40,101 bases of DNA from Clostridiales bacterium UBA1234 (GCA_002308995.1 DBWQ01000003.1:7468-47568), one strand, 5' to 3'; numbered from the stretch's first letter, positions 1 through 7,740 are shown. Notes: generated by a model from the sequence alone, not told the origin. A program made the numbers and translations.

Positions 1-25
1 TTAAGGGGTGTCCCTATTTGACGAT

Positions 26-101
<76 letters not shown>

Positions 102-110
102 AACATATAC

Positions 111-139
111 ATTGTACATGATTGGTTCAATAATTGCAA
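111..139 (-). promoter_or_regulatory. Promoter of the tRNA-Thr gene
   Basis: On the minus strand TTGCAA (134-139) is followed after 17 nt by TACAAT (111-116). The tRNA starts 9 nt after the -10 box. Spacing and location fit a sigma-A type promoter. Confidence 0.6.
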
Positions 140-199
140 GTATATTTTCAATGTCAATTTATTCCAATTAAAAATGAAAAATATGGAAGCGAAAAAACC

Positions 200-228
200 T
201 TGCGAAATAGCATAATATGTGATAGGAT
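200..228 (+). promoter_or_regulatory. Possible promoter of the first two-gene unit
   Basis: TTGCGA (200-205), a 17-nt spacer, then TAGGAT (223-228), 40 nt before the start codon at 269. The -10 box is imperfect, so this is a moderate call. Confidence 0.4.
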
Positions 229-268
229 TAGCATACTTAAATTCTCGATTGATAAGGGGGATTTCAAA

Positions 269-529
269 ATGAAAAAACCAAGTAAGAAACGGTGGATGGA
301 CGGCAAAGAGTTTTCGTATGTAGTTTCGTGGTCGTGCATTGTACTGGCATCTGCTATGCTTATGCCTATTGTCATCACGTGCACTGGGGCACCGCTAACA
401 GCAAAGATTGCAGTTTGCATCGTTCTTGGAGTGATGTTCAGCTTGGGCATTTACTCGCTTGTCATTGACATTATCGACTACGTAAGAAGCAGAAAAGAAC
501 CAGAATCAGATGAGGAGGAGCTAAAATGA
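269..529 (+). CDS. Small membrane protein of unknown function, 86 aa
   Basis: Family not recognised. The start at 269 is chosen because AAGGGGG lies just upstream, whereas the longer reading frame from 134 has no ribosome site. The protein has a short basic N-terminus (MKKPSKKRW), two hydrophobic segments at about residues 18-40 and 48-70, and an acidic tail ending SDEEELK. This suggests a small two-pass membrane protein with charged ends in the cytoplasm. Its stop overlaps the start of the next gene by four bases (ATGA), so the two are probably translationally coupled. Codon use (TCG, GTC, ATC, CGG) looks less AT-rich than in the glycolytic genes. Confidence 0.7.
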   Translation: MKKPSKKRWMDGKEFSYVVSWSCIVLASAMLMPIVITCTGAPLTAKIAVCIVLGVMFSLGIYSLVIDIIDYVRSRKEPESDEEELK

Positions 530-1233
530 CACAAATCAGTCGTTTGGCAGAGGCAATATCACTGAGTGCCATTGATTTTAGCATGAACCAATCCTGTCAG
601 GCTAATCTCATTATTGCTGGTCCTATTTGCTCTGGCAAACTTCCCATCGCTGACTGTTTACGGATGTATTTCAGTGGGGTGAAACACTACAAGATTACCC
701 TGATGAACCAGGCATCGTTTTACAAGTCTTTAGATGAAATGGAACTCTATGAGCAAGGCTACAAAGTGGATGCTATGGAGGCCTTCCATACGGATGAATT
801 CGTAAGCAAAGTCAAGATGCTTTTTGAAAAAGGGGTTTCTTCTTCTCCCTACTACAACATGAATACTTGGACAAGAGGAATGCCCGAGATGGAAAGACAG
901 TGTGCCACAGAAGAACAACGAAAAGCACTTCGCACTAAGAGCGAATTGTTTTTATTTCACAATCCTTCTGCTGTGAATGTCTTTGTTGGTACTCATACGA
1001 TTCAGCTTTTAAAAGATGTTGTCCCCAATTGCATGACCATTTATTTAAACACAGATTTTCATATTTGCATGGAGAGACGGCTATCGCTGGAATGTTATCG
1101 TAAAGTGGCCAACATAAAAACCATCAAAAGCAAAAACGCATACTATGACTTTGTGCAGGAAGAGGTAGAGTGGAGCATTGCTCCCCAAAAAGAGGCGGCG
1201 GATATCGTTTTGAAAGCAAACGATGAAGACTAA
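526..1233 (+). CDS. Uridine kinase-like P-loop protein with altered Walker A
   Basis: The 235-residue protein has the outline of the uridine kinase/phosphoribulokinase family. It has a P-loop-like segment GPICSGKL at residues 32-39, a segment with SPYYNM and TWTRG where uridine kinases carry the substrate-binding Y-D-x-P/H region, a beta-strand NVFVGTH like the family's VEG-I/H strand, and a terminal D-FHICMERR segment like DxxxxLxRR. The Walker A Ser/Thr that coordinates magnesium is Leu39, so kinase activity is doubtful. The gene overlaps the upstream membrane-protein gene (ATGA) and is followed at once by a terminator, so the pair is one unit. Family membership is inferred from motif order only; it could be a divergent active kinase or a sensor-like pseudokinase. 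Confidence 0.6.
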   Translation: MTQISRLAEAISLSAIDFSMNQSCQANLIIAGPICSGKLPIADCLRMYFSGVKHYKITLMNQASFYKSLDEMELYEQGYKVDAMEAFHTDEFVSKVKMLFEKGVSSSPYYNMNTWTRGMPEMERQCATEEQRKALRTKSELFLFHNPSAVNVFVGTHTIQLLKDVVPNCMTIYLNTDFHICMERRLSLECYRKVANIKTIKSKNAYYDFVQEEVEWSIAPQKEAADIVLKANDED

Positions 1234-1262
1234 AAGGCAGGTGAGTTTCACCTGCCTTTTTC
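1234..1262 (+). terminator. Rho-independent terminator
   Basis: A perfect stem AGGCAGGTGA / TCACCTGCCT with a 3-nt loop is followed by TTTTT, starting directly after the stop codon at 1233. Confidence 0.9.
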
Positions 1263-1333
1263 GTAAAAAAATTCTACTTAGGAACATCCTTAAACTGAGA
1301 TTTTTAAGTCTGTAAAAAAACATGATGAAATTA

Positions 1334-1362
1334 TTGCAAAATTGGTCGAAATGATATAAAAT
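1334..1362 (+). promoter_or_regulatory. Promoter of gap
   Basis: TTGCAA (1334-1339), 17-nt spacer, TAAAAT (1357-1362). The leader to the start codon is about 80 nt. It contains two direct copies of TTATGTAA (1403-1410 and 1419-1426), 16 nt apart start to start, which could be a regulator site. No CggR-type operator was recognised. Confidence 0.55.
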
Positions 1363-1449
1363 ACTTGAGGTAATGAAAAGTGCGTTCATTGCACATGATA
1401 CATTATGTAACGTAAGAGTTATGTAATATTTTTAAGGAGGAGAAGATTT

Positions 1450-2460
1450 ATGTCAGTTAAAGTTGGTGTTAATGGTTTTGGTAGAATTGGTAGTTTAGCC
1501 TTTTCTGCATCACTAGATAAGGAGGATTTAGAAGTTGTTGCAATTAACGATCCATTTATCGCAGTAGATTACATGGTATATATGTTAAAACATGATACCG
1601 TTCATGGCGCATTCAAAGGAGAAGTTTCTTGCGAGGGTGACTACCTAGTTGTGAATGGTAGAAAGATTAGAGTATTTAACGAAAAAGAGCCAGCCAATAT
1701 TCCTTGGGGAGAAGTTGGTGCTGAATACGTACTTGAATGCTCTGGTGTATTCACTACTATCGAAACAGCTAGTGAACACTTAAAAGGTGGCGCTAAAAAA
1801 GTAATTATTAGTGCTCCTTCAAAGGATGCTCCAATGTTTGTTATGGGTGTTAACAACGATACTTATACAAGTGATATGACAGTGGTATCAAATGCTTCTT
1901 GTACCACAAACTGCCTAGCACCACTTGCAAAAGTTATTAATGATAAATTTGGTATTAAAGATGGTTTAATGACGACAGTTCACTCAACTACTGCTACGCA
2001 AAAGACAGTAGATGGTGCTTCTAAAAAAGATTGGAGAGGCGGTAGAGCTGCTTCTGCTAACATCATTCCATCATCTACAGGTGCTGCCAAAGCAGTAGGC
2101 AAAGTTATCCCATCTCTTAATGGAAAATTAACAGGTATGTCATTTAGAGTACCAACTGTTGATGTTTCTGTGGTAGATTTAACAGTTAACCTAGAAAAGC
2201 CAGCTACGTACGAAGAAATCTGCAAAGCAGTCAAAGAGGCTTCTGAAGGAGAGCTTAAAGGTATTCTTGGCTACACAGATGAGCCACTTGTATCATCTGA
2301 TTTCATTCACGATGCAAGAACATCTATCTTCGACCAAGAAGCAGGTATTGCTTTAACAGATACTTTCGTAAAACTAGTTGCTTGGTATGATAACGAATGG
2401 GGTTACTCAAATAAACTATGTGATTTAGCTGCATATATGCATTCTGTAGATAATAAATAG
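1450..2460 (+). CDS. gap: Glyceraldehyde-3-phosphate dehydrogenase, type I
   Basis: Oxidises and phosphorylates glyceraldehyde 3-phosphate to 1,3-bisphosphoglycerate with NAD+, in cytosolic glycolysis. The 336-residue length is normal. The N-terminal Rossmann motif VGVNGFGRIG is present, the catalytic cysteine is Cys151 in SNASCTTNC, and the HSTTATQK and WYDNEWGYS signatures are intact. A strong SD (AAGGAGG) precedes the ATG. It stands first in a glycolytic cluster with its own promoter. A 142-nt gap with two hairpins separates it from pgk, so it may be expressed at a different level from the genes downstream. No cggR-type regulator gene precedes it. Confidence 0.97.
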   Translation: MSVKVGVNGFGRIGSLAFSASLDKEDLEVVAINDPFIAVDYMVYMLKHDTVHGAFKGEVSCEGDYLVVNGRKIRVFNEKEPANIPWGEVGAEYVLECSGVFTTIETASEHLKGGAKKVIISAPSKDAPMFVMGVNNDTYTSDMTVVSNASCTTNCLAPLAKVINDKFGIKDGLMTTVHSTTATQKTVDGASKKDWRGGRAASANIIPSSTGAAKAVGKVIPSLNGKLTGMSFRVPTVDVSVVDLTVNLEKPATYEEICKAVKEASEGELKGILGYTDEPLVSSDFIHDARTSIFDQEAGIALTDTFVKLVAWYDNEWGYSNKLCDLAAYMHSVDNK

Positions 2461-2471
2461 TTTGAAGTTAC

Positions 2472-2504
2472 TTGAGGGCTTTGTTCTTTTGAACAAGCCC
2501 TCAA
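2472..2504 (+). terminator. Hairpin after gap, possible partial terminator
   Basis: TTGAGGGC pairs with GCCCTCAA and continues as TTTGTTC/GAACAA with one bulge, around a short T-rich loop. It begins 12 nt after the gap stop codon. No uninterrupted T-run follows (TGTGCTATTTTAAAG), so it may reduce read-through or protect the gap mRNA 3' end rather than terminate fully. Confidence 0.5.
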
Positions 2505-2518
2505 TGTGCTATTTTAAA

Positions 2519-2570
2519 GTAGGAAGCGACGTTACCATTTTAGGTTCAAGATGGTAACGTGACTTCCTAC
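2519..2570 (+). other. Long hairpin in the gap-pgk spacer
   Basis: GTAGGAAG (2519-2526) pairs with CTTCCTAC (2563-2570). After a 2x2 internal loop, ACGTTACCAT (2529-2538) pairs with ATGGTAACGT (2551-2560), closing a 12-nt loop. That makes 18 base pairs. No T-run follows, and the pgk start lies 32 nt downstream. It could be an mRNA processing or stability element, a protein binding site, or an immobile repeat. Confidence 0.7.
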
Positions 2571-2602
2571 CAAGGGAATCAAGAAAAGAAAGGATGAAAA
2601 AC

Positions 2603-3787
2603 ATGTTAAACAAAAAAACAATTGAAGACATTGATGTCAAAGGGAAAAAAGTATTAGTAAGATGCGATTTTAATGTGCCACTAGATAGGGAAGATAAGTC
2701 CGTTATTACGGATGACAGAAGGATTACCGAAGCGCTTCCTACAATCAAGTACTTAATGGAGCATGGTGGAAGAGTGATTCTTTGCTCTCATATTGGGAAA
2801 ACAAAGGACAAGCAAAGCTTAGCACCTGTTGCTAAAAGATTATCAGAGTTATTAAATAGAGAAGTACCATTTGCCAGTGATGTCATTGGCGAAGATGCCA
2901 AGGCAAAAGCTGATAGCTTAAATGATGGTGATGTAATGCTTCTTGAAAACGTACGTCTACATCCAGAGGAAGAAGCAAATGATCCTGCATTTGCCAAAGA
3001 ACTTGCTTCACTTGCTGAAGTATATGTCAACGATGCATTCGGTACGGCACATAGAGCACATGCATCCACTGCAGGTGTGGCAGATTATTTGCCAGCAGTT
3101 TGTGGCTACTTAATTCAAAAAGAAATTGGTGTCATGGGAGATGCTTTAAATAATCCACAAAGACCATTCTTAGCTATTTTAGGTGGAGCAAAGGTTTCTT
3201 CTAAAATTGGTGTCATCGAAAATCTACTAGATAAAGTAGATGGTCTTATGATTGGTGGCGGTATGGCATATACCTTTGCAAAAGCACAAGGCGGCAGGAT
3301 TGGTAAATCTCTTTGTGAAGAAGATAAACTTGATTTAGCACTTAGCATTTTAAAGAAAGCAGAAGAAAAGGGCGTTAAAGTTTATTTCCCAGTAGATACG
3401 ATTTGTGCAGAAGAAATTAAAGCAGATGCTGAAACATGTGTATGTCCAACGAACGATATTCCAGATAACCTAGAAGGTTTAGATATTGGACCAGAATCTG
3501 TGAAAGCATTTGTTGATGCCATTAAAGAATATAAAACAATTATTTGGAATGGACCAGTCGGCTATTCAGAGCTTGATATTTTTGCAAATGGTACGATTAG
3601 TGTTGCCAAAGCATTAGCAGAAAATAAAGACGCCATTACGATTATTGGTGGTGGTGATAGTGCAGCTGCTGTTGAAAAATTTGGTTTATCAAAAGAAATG
3701 ACACATGTATCAACAGGTGGCGGAGCTTCACTGGAATTTATGGAGGGAAAGGTACTACCTGGTATTGCATGCTTATTGGATAAATAA
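2603..3787 (+). CDS. pgk: Phosphoglycerate kinase
   Basis: Transfers phosphate from 1,3-bisphosphoglycerate to ADP, the first ATP-yielding step of glycolysis. There are two nearby ATGs (2594 and 2603). The second is preferred because AAAGG ends directly before the first, leaving no spacer, and the protein then starts MLNKKTIEDIDVKGK as family members do. The length is 394 aa. The substrate-binding VRCDFNVPL, NDAFGTAHRAHAS, GGAKVSSKIGVIENLL and C-terminal GGGDSAAAVEKFG / STGGGASLEFMEG motifs are all present. It is followed after 18 nt by an unknown membrane-protein gene and then tpiA. Confidence 0.97.
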   Translation: MLNKKTIEDIDVKGKKVLVRCDFNVPLDREDKSVITDDRRITEALPTIKYLMEHGGRVILCSHIGKTKDKQSLAPVAKRLSELLNREVPFASDVIGEDAKAKADSLNDGDVMLLENVRLHPEEEANDPAFAKELASLAEVYVNDAFGTAHRAHASTAGVADYLPAVCGYLIQKEIGVMGDALNNPQRPFLAILGGAKVSSKIGVIENLLDKVDGLMIGGGMAYTFAKAQGGRIGKSLCEEDKLDLALSILKKAEEKGVKVYFPVDTICAEEIKADAETCVCPTNDIPDNLEGLDIGPESVKAFVDAIKEYKTIIWNGPVGYSELDIFANGTISVAKALAENKDAITIIGGGDSAAAVEKFGLSKEMTHVSTGGGASLEFMEGKVLPGIACLLDK

Positions 3788-3805
3788 TAAAAAGAAGGTG
3801 GAAAA

Positions 3806-4138
3806 ATGGAAATTGCACTAGCACTAATAATGGATATGATTCCAATAGCAGTATTTCTATTTGTATATTATCAAGTGAGAAAGAAAAAGCCTATTTTAGT
3901 CGATTTAATTGTATCTGTTTGTTTTGAAATAATGGGAGTATATTTACTCTTCTTTTATCATTATTCTTTGGGTGATTTTATAACTCCAATTATTTCATTT
4001 ATTCTTTGGGTTATTGTATGTCCTATTTGTGTCGCCTTTCAAATAATATGTTTAGTAAAATGGATTTTATTAAAGAATAAAAAACAAGAAAAGCATTCTC
4101 ATGATGTGACTGGAGAAAATAACGGAAAGGAAGAATAA
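3806..4138 (+). CDS. Unknown three-pass membrane protein inside the glycolytic operon, 110 aa
   Basis: Family not recognised. SD AAGAAGGTGG precedes the ATG. Three hydrophobic stretches are visible at about residues 3-22, 30-50 and 57-90, followed by a basic then hydrophilic tail (KWILLKNKKQ). It sits 18 nt after pgk and 3 nt before tpiA, so it is almost certainly co-transcribed and its 3' end carries the tpiA SD. A membrane protein is not a usual member of the gap-pgk-tpi-gpm cluster. Base composition is very AT-rich, like its neighbours, so there is no sign of recent transfer. Confidence 0.8.
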   Translation: MEIALALIMDMIPIAVFLFVYYQVRKKKPILVDLIVSVCFEIMGVYLLFFYHYSLGDFITPIISFILWVIVCPICVAFQIICLVKWILLKNKKQEKHSHDVTGENNGKEE

Positions 4139-4141
4139 AAA

Positions 4142-4891
4142 ATGCGTCGAAAGATTATTGCCGGTAACTGGAAGATGAATAAATCACCAAAGGATACCGA
4201 AGAATTTATTAATGAGTTTAAAGATTTCGTAAAAGACACAGAGCATGAAGTAGTGCTTTGTGTTCCATTTGTAGATTTATGTAAGGCTAGGAAATTAACA
4301 AGAGAGACCAATATTAAAGTGGGTGCGCAAAACGTTCATTTTGAAGAAAGCGGAGCATACACAGGTGAGGTTTCTCCAAAGATGCTAGAGGATATGGGCA
4401 TTGACTATGTTATCATTGGTCACTCAGAAAGAAGACAATATTTTGCGGAGACTGATGAAACAGTCAATAAAAAATTAAAGGCAGCACTTGCTCATGGTCT
4501 TCATCCAATCGTTTGCGTTGGCGAAACGCTAGAGCAAAGAGAGGCTGGCATCACAAAAGATTTTGTCACCAATCAAGTAAAGCTTGCTTTAGAAGGTTTA
4601 ACGGAAGAACAGGTAAAAGGTACCGTCATTGCTTATGAGCCTATCTGGGCTATTGGTACTGGTAAAACGGCTTCTTCAAGTGATGCCAATGAAGTTTGCA
4701 TTTGGATTAGAGATGAAATTAGAAGCCTATTTGGAAATGTTGCTGATGAAGTAATCATTCAATATGGTGGAAGTGTAAAAGCTTCTAACGCCAAAGAATT
4801 ATTCCAAATGTCAGATATCGATGGCGGATTAGTAGGAGGCGCAAGCCTTAAGGTAGATGAGTTTTCAAAGATTGTCAATTTTGATAAATAA
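4142..4891 (+). CDS. tpiA: Triosephosphate isomerase
   Basis: Interconverts dihydroxyacetone phosphate and glyceraldehyde 3-phosphate in glycolysis. The 249-residue TIM barrel is complete. GNWKMN carries catalytic Lys11, IIGHSERR carries His94, AYEPIWAIGTGK carries catalytic Glu166 and loop 6, and the phosphate-binding IQYGGSVK and DGGLVGGASL motifs close the protein. The SD (AAAGGAAG) lies inside the end of the upstream membrane-protein gene, implying coupled translation. gpmI follows after 12 nt. Confidence 0.97.
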   Translation: MRRKIIAGNWKMNKSPKDTEEFINEFKDFVKDTEHEVVLCVPFVDLCKARKLTRETNIKVGAQNVHFEESGAYTGEVSPKMLEDMGIDYVIIGHSERRQYFAETDETVNKKLKAALAHGLHPIVCVGETLEQREAGITKDFVTNQVKLALEGLTEEQVKGTVIAYEPIWAIGTGKTASSSDANEVCIWIRDEIRSLFGNVADEVIIQYGGSVKASNAKELFQMSDIDGGLVGGASLKVDEFSKIVNFDK

Positions 4892-4903
4892 GGAGACGAG
4901 AGC

Positions 4904-6439
4904 ATGGAAAAGAAGTTAACAATGCTTGCCATCTTAGATGGTTGGGGAATCAACGAAAAGGAAGAGGGAAATGCGGTAAAACTAGCCAATACGCCAAATT
5001 TAGATGCGATTTTCAAACAATGTCCTAACACTAAAATTTATACCAGTGGCCTAGATGTAGGCCTTCCAAATGGTCAAATGGGTAACTCTGAAGTTGGCCA
5101 CACCAATATTGGTGCAGGCAGAGTCGTTTACCAAGAACTTACCCGAATTACCAAGTCCATTGAAGATGGTGATTTCTTTACCGTAAAAGAATTCTTAGAT
5201 GCGATTAAATATTGTAAAAAGCAAAATAGTGATTTACATCTATATGGACTTCTTTCTGATGGTGGTGTACATAGTCATAATACCCATTTATATGCATTAC
5301 TTGAGCTTTGCAAAAAAGAAGATTTTGATCGTGTATATGTACACTGCTTCTTAGATGGTAGAGATACGCCTCCAACTTCAGGTGAGGGCTATATTGCAGA
5401 ACTTGAAGATAAAATGAAAGAAATCGGCGTTGGTAAAATTGCAACCGTGATGGGTAGATACTATGCTATGGATCGTGATAAACGTTGGGAGAGAGTGGAA
5501 CTTGCTTATAAAGCCATGGGCCTTGGCGAAGGATTAACAGCTTCTTCTGCTATTGACGCTATCGAAAGTGCTTATCAAAGAGAAGAGTTTGATGAATTTG
5601 TGAAACCTACTGTTATTATGGAAAATGGAAAGCCAGTCGCTACCGTAAAGCAAAACGATTCGATTATCTTCTACAATTTCAGACCAGATAGAGCACGTGA
5701 AATTACTAGAGTATTTGTGGATAAAAACTTTGATGGGTTTGAAAGAAAGTATTTATATGTCAATTACGTATGCTTTACGCAATATGATGAAACCATGCCT
5801 AATGTAGAAGTGGCTTTCAAACCACAAAAAATAGAAAATACATTTGGTGAATATATTAGCAAAAATGGTTATACACAACTTAGAATTGCAGAGACTGAAA
5901 AATATGCTCATGTAACTTTCTTCTTTAATGGAGGAAGAGAAGTTAAATATGATGGTGAAGAAAGAATCCTAGTAGATTCTCCAAAAGTTGCTACTTATGA
6001 TTTAAAACCAGAAATGAGTGCTTATGAAGTAACCGATAAAGTAGTGGATGTCATTCGTAAACAGTCAGTAGATGTCATTATTTTAAATTATGCTAACTGC
6101 GATATGGTTGGCCATACAGGTGTACTAGAAGCTGCTATTAAAGCGGTAGAAGCTGTAGACGAATGCATGGGAAGAATCATCGAAGAAGTAAGAAGAGTAA
6201 ATGGTACGCTCCTAATTACAGCAGACCATGGTAATGCCGAGCAAATGATTGATTATGCAACTGGCGATCCACATACCGCTCATACAACTGGCCCAGTACC
6301 TCTTATCGTGATGGGACTTAGCGATAACGTAAGATTAAAAGAAGGAAGACTTGCTGACTTAGCACCAACCATGCTAGATATCATGGGATTAGAAAAGCCA
6401 GAAGAGATGACAGGTACGTCACTTTTGGTAAAAGAATAA
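4904..6439 (+). CDS. gpmI: 2,3-bisphosphoglycerate-independent phosphoglycerate mutase
   Basis: Converts 3-phosphoglycerate to 2-phosphoglycerate using two metal ions and a phosphoserine intermediate. The 511-residue length is typical. The start LAILDGWG holds the first metal ligand, MGNSEVGHTNIGAGR holds the catalytic Ser62, and the substrate-binding HCFLDGRDTPP, GRYYAMDRDKRW, NFRPDRAREITR and C-terminal TADHGNAEQM metal site are all readable. It is the last gene of the glycolytic operon and is followed 13 nt later by a strong terminator. Enolase, the next pathway step and a common next gene in Firmicutes, is absent; a degenerate relative lies 450 nt downstream. Confidence 0.97.
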   Translation: MEKKLTMLAILDGWGINEKEEGNAVKLANTPNLDAIFKQCPNTKIYTSGLDVGLPNGQMGNSEVGHTNIGAGRVVYQELTRITKSIEDGDFFTVKEFLDAIKYCKKQNSDLHLYGLLSDGGVHSHNTHLYALLELCKKEDFDRVYVHCFLDGRDTPPTSGEGYIAELEDKMKEIGVGKIATVMGRYYAMDRDKRWERVELAYKAMGLGEGLTASSAIDAIESAYQREEFDEFVKPTVIMENGKPVATVKQNDSIIFYNFRPDRAREITRVFVDKNFDGFERKYLYVNYVCFTQYDETMPNVEVAFKPQKIENTFGEYISKNGYTQLRIAETEKYAHVTFFFNGGREVKYDGEERILVDSPKVATYDLKPEMSAYEVTDKVVDVIRKQSVDVIILNYANCDMVGHTGVLEAAIKAVEAVDECMGRIIEEVRRVNGTLLITADHGNAEQMIDYATGDPHTAHTTGPVPLIVMGLSDNVRLKEGRLADLAPTMLDIMGLEKPEEMTGTSLLVKE

Positions 6440-6452
6440 AAAAGCGCACCAA

Positions 6453-6484
6453 AAAAGCAGAGTGAAAAATTCACTCTGCTTTTT
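6453..6484 (+). terminator. Terminator of the glycolytic operon, probably bidirectional
   Basis: A 14-bp perfect stem (AAAAGCAGAGTGAA / TTCACTCTGCTTTT) with a 3-nt loop ends in a T-run. Read on the other strand the stem is followed by TTTTTT, so it can also stop the convergent small gene at 6528-6746. Confidence 0.9.
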
Positions 6485-6527
6485 GTATGGGGTGCCGCAT
6501 CGGGTGTGTTTGCGGCGGGGTACGCGC

Positions 6528-6746
6528 TTACTCGCAAATGTCAGCGTATTCGTCGTTTTCATCATCCTCATAGGGAGAATCAACGACTTCGGGTTCGACA
6601 CCTTCTTCGTCGCTTCCAAAAAGGTCATCGATGTCTGTGATGATGATGGAAAGCGAATGCTTCAGCCAAAACCACAGACCAGTGATGGCGAGTACGGAAG
6701 TGGCGATGATGCCTACGATGATAAAGAGCCGCTCGTACTTTTTCAT
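6528..6746 (-). CDS. Small acidic-tailed membrane protein, 72 aa, unknown
   Basis: Family not recognised. The start at 6746 is fixed by an AAGGAGG SD; a longer reading to 6818 has none. The protein is MKKYERL, one hydrophobic segment at about residues 8-28, then an aromatic short region and a very acidic C-terminal half (DDLFGSDEEGVEPE and DEDD-like runs). This is a single-pass protein with an acidic tail. It is the only minus-strand gene among plus-strand genes here and has its own near-consensus promoter. Codon use (CGAC, TCG, GAC) resembles the pair at 269-1233 and the gene at 16046-16390 rather than the glycolytic genes. Confidence 0.7.
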   Translation of the reverse strand: MKKYERLFIIVGIIATSVLAITGLWFWLKHSLSIIITDIDDLFGSDEEGVEPEVVDSPYEDDENDEYADICE

Positions 6747-6805
6747 GAGAACCTCCTTATACAAGTTCTTTCTCTCAACAGTGGACCTACTTTGCATGTA
6801 GCCAC

Positions 6806-6834
6806 AGTATACCAACATTTTGAGAGATTGTCAA
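6806..6834 (-). promoter_or_regulatory. Near-consensus promoter for the minus-strand small gene
   Basis: On the minus strand TTGACA (6829-6834), exactly 17 nt, then TATACT (6806-6811). This is among the best sigma-A promoter matches in the window and predicts a leader of about 50-60 nt. Confidence 0.8.
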
Positions 6835-6891
6835 TGCATATTTACATAATTTTTGGGGATGATAGAGAAAAAAGGAGGTATTTTTAAAATA

Positions 6892-7740
6892 ATGGATGAA
6901 ACGGCGATTCAAGAAATTCAGGTAACTCCTGTGAGTGAATGGAAAGATAAGATGCTTCTTATGATAACATCAGAAACGACGAAGCATGTAATAGGCAATG
7001 CATCAATAGTGGTTCTAAAAGAAGAAAATTTAAGTTTAATTCTTTCCCAGCTTTTTCAAATAATTTCCAAAGAGATAGTGGGGCAAAATCCATTTTGTCA
7101 ACGAAAAATGGATCAAGCACTGATTCATTTAGAAAGTAGACTTGAAAGGACGAAATTAAGTTCAAAAGTTCTATTCGGTATTTCAAAATCAATTTGTCAA
7201 GTAGCGGCCAATAGTTTAGAGGTACCACTCTTTTTTTATTTGGGCGGAATTTCTGGGAGTCACATTCCGTATCCTGTGGTGAATCTTGGAAATCAAGAAA
7301 TTCTTTTAATGAAAGATATATTTCCAACCATAGCTAGGCTAAATGTCAAGAAAGAAATAGAGGAAAAACTTGAAAAAATACGCAAGAATATTTCAATAGA
7401 AGAAAAGAAACAATTAGTTTTGAGTGTGATTCAAAAGATGGAAATTGAGGAATCTCTATTTGAGTGGGTTTCTCTTGCAGAAAAAGAAAATTCTCAATCA
7501 ACCAAGGTGGTAGCTGCGAATAATTCAAGCACGGTAACGAATTTAATTGAAAAAATAAGGAACGCTAAAATGAGTGGAAAACTTGTGATATTAGAGGATA
7601 CAACGGAGAAGGAAGATACATTTATCGCTGATTTGTCAGTAGGATTAAATCTTCAATATATCAATTTTGGAGAAGTTCAAAGTCAAAATCACCATGCCCA
7701 ATATAACCGTTTGATGGCGATAGAAGAGCAAATAGTGTAA
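6892..7740 (+). CDS. Degenerate enolase-like protein lacking the catalytic centre, 282 aa
   Basis: The two ends match enolase. Residues about 61-118 contain an enolase N-domain core (EIVG, a ...Q..MDQALIHL segment, a VLFGISKSICQVAA segment and VPLFFYLGG followed by PYPVVNL), like enolase's LGANAILGVSMA...PLYQYLGG...PVPMMNI. The last ~50 residues (EDTFIADLSVGLN, INFG, AQYNRLMAIEEQIV) match enolase's EDSTIADIAV...IKTG...AKYNQLLRIEEEL. The protein is about 150 residues short: most of the barrel, with the acidic metal ligands and the acid/base Lys, is missing. The substrate-binding SHRSGE reads LEDTTE, and the IKTG lysine is Asn. Enolase activity is not expected. The ATG at 6892 is used because AAGGAGG lies 13 nt upstream; this spacing is long, and an ATT at 6880 is an alternative. 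It is AT-rich like its neighbours and the frame is intact, so it is not a fresh pseudogene. Confidence 0.75.
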   Translation: MDETAIQEIQVTPVSEWKDKMLLMITSETTKHVIGNASIVVLKEENLSLILSQLFQIISKEIVGQNPFCQRKMDQALIHLESRLERTKLSSKVLFGISKSICQVAANSLEVPLFFYLGGISGSHIPYPVVNLGNQEILLMKDIFPTIARLNVKKEIEEKLEKIRKNISIEEKKQLVLSVIQKMEIEESLFEWVSLAEKENSQSTKVVAANNSSTVTNLIEKIRNAKMSGKLVILEDTTEKEDTFIADLSVGLNLQYINFGEVQSQNHHAQYNRLMAIEEQIV

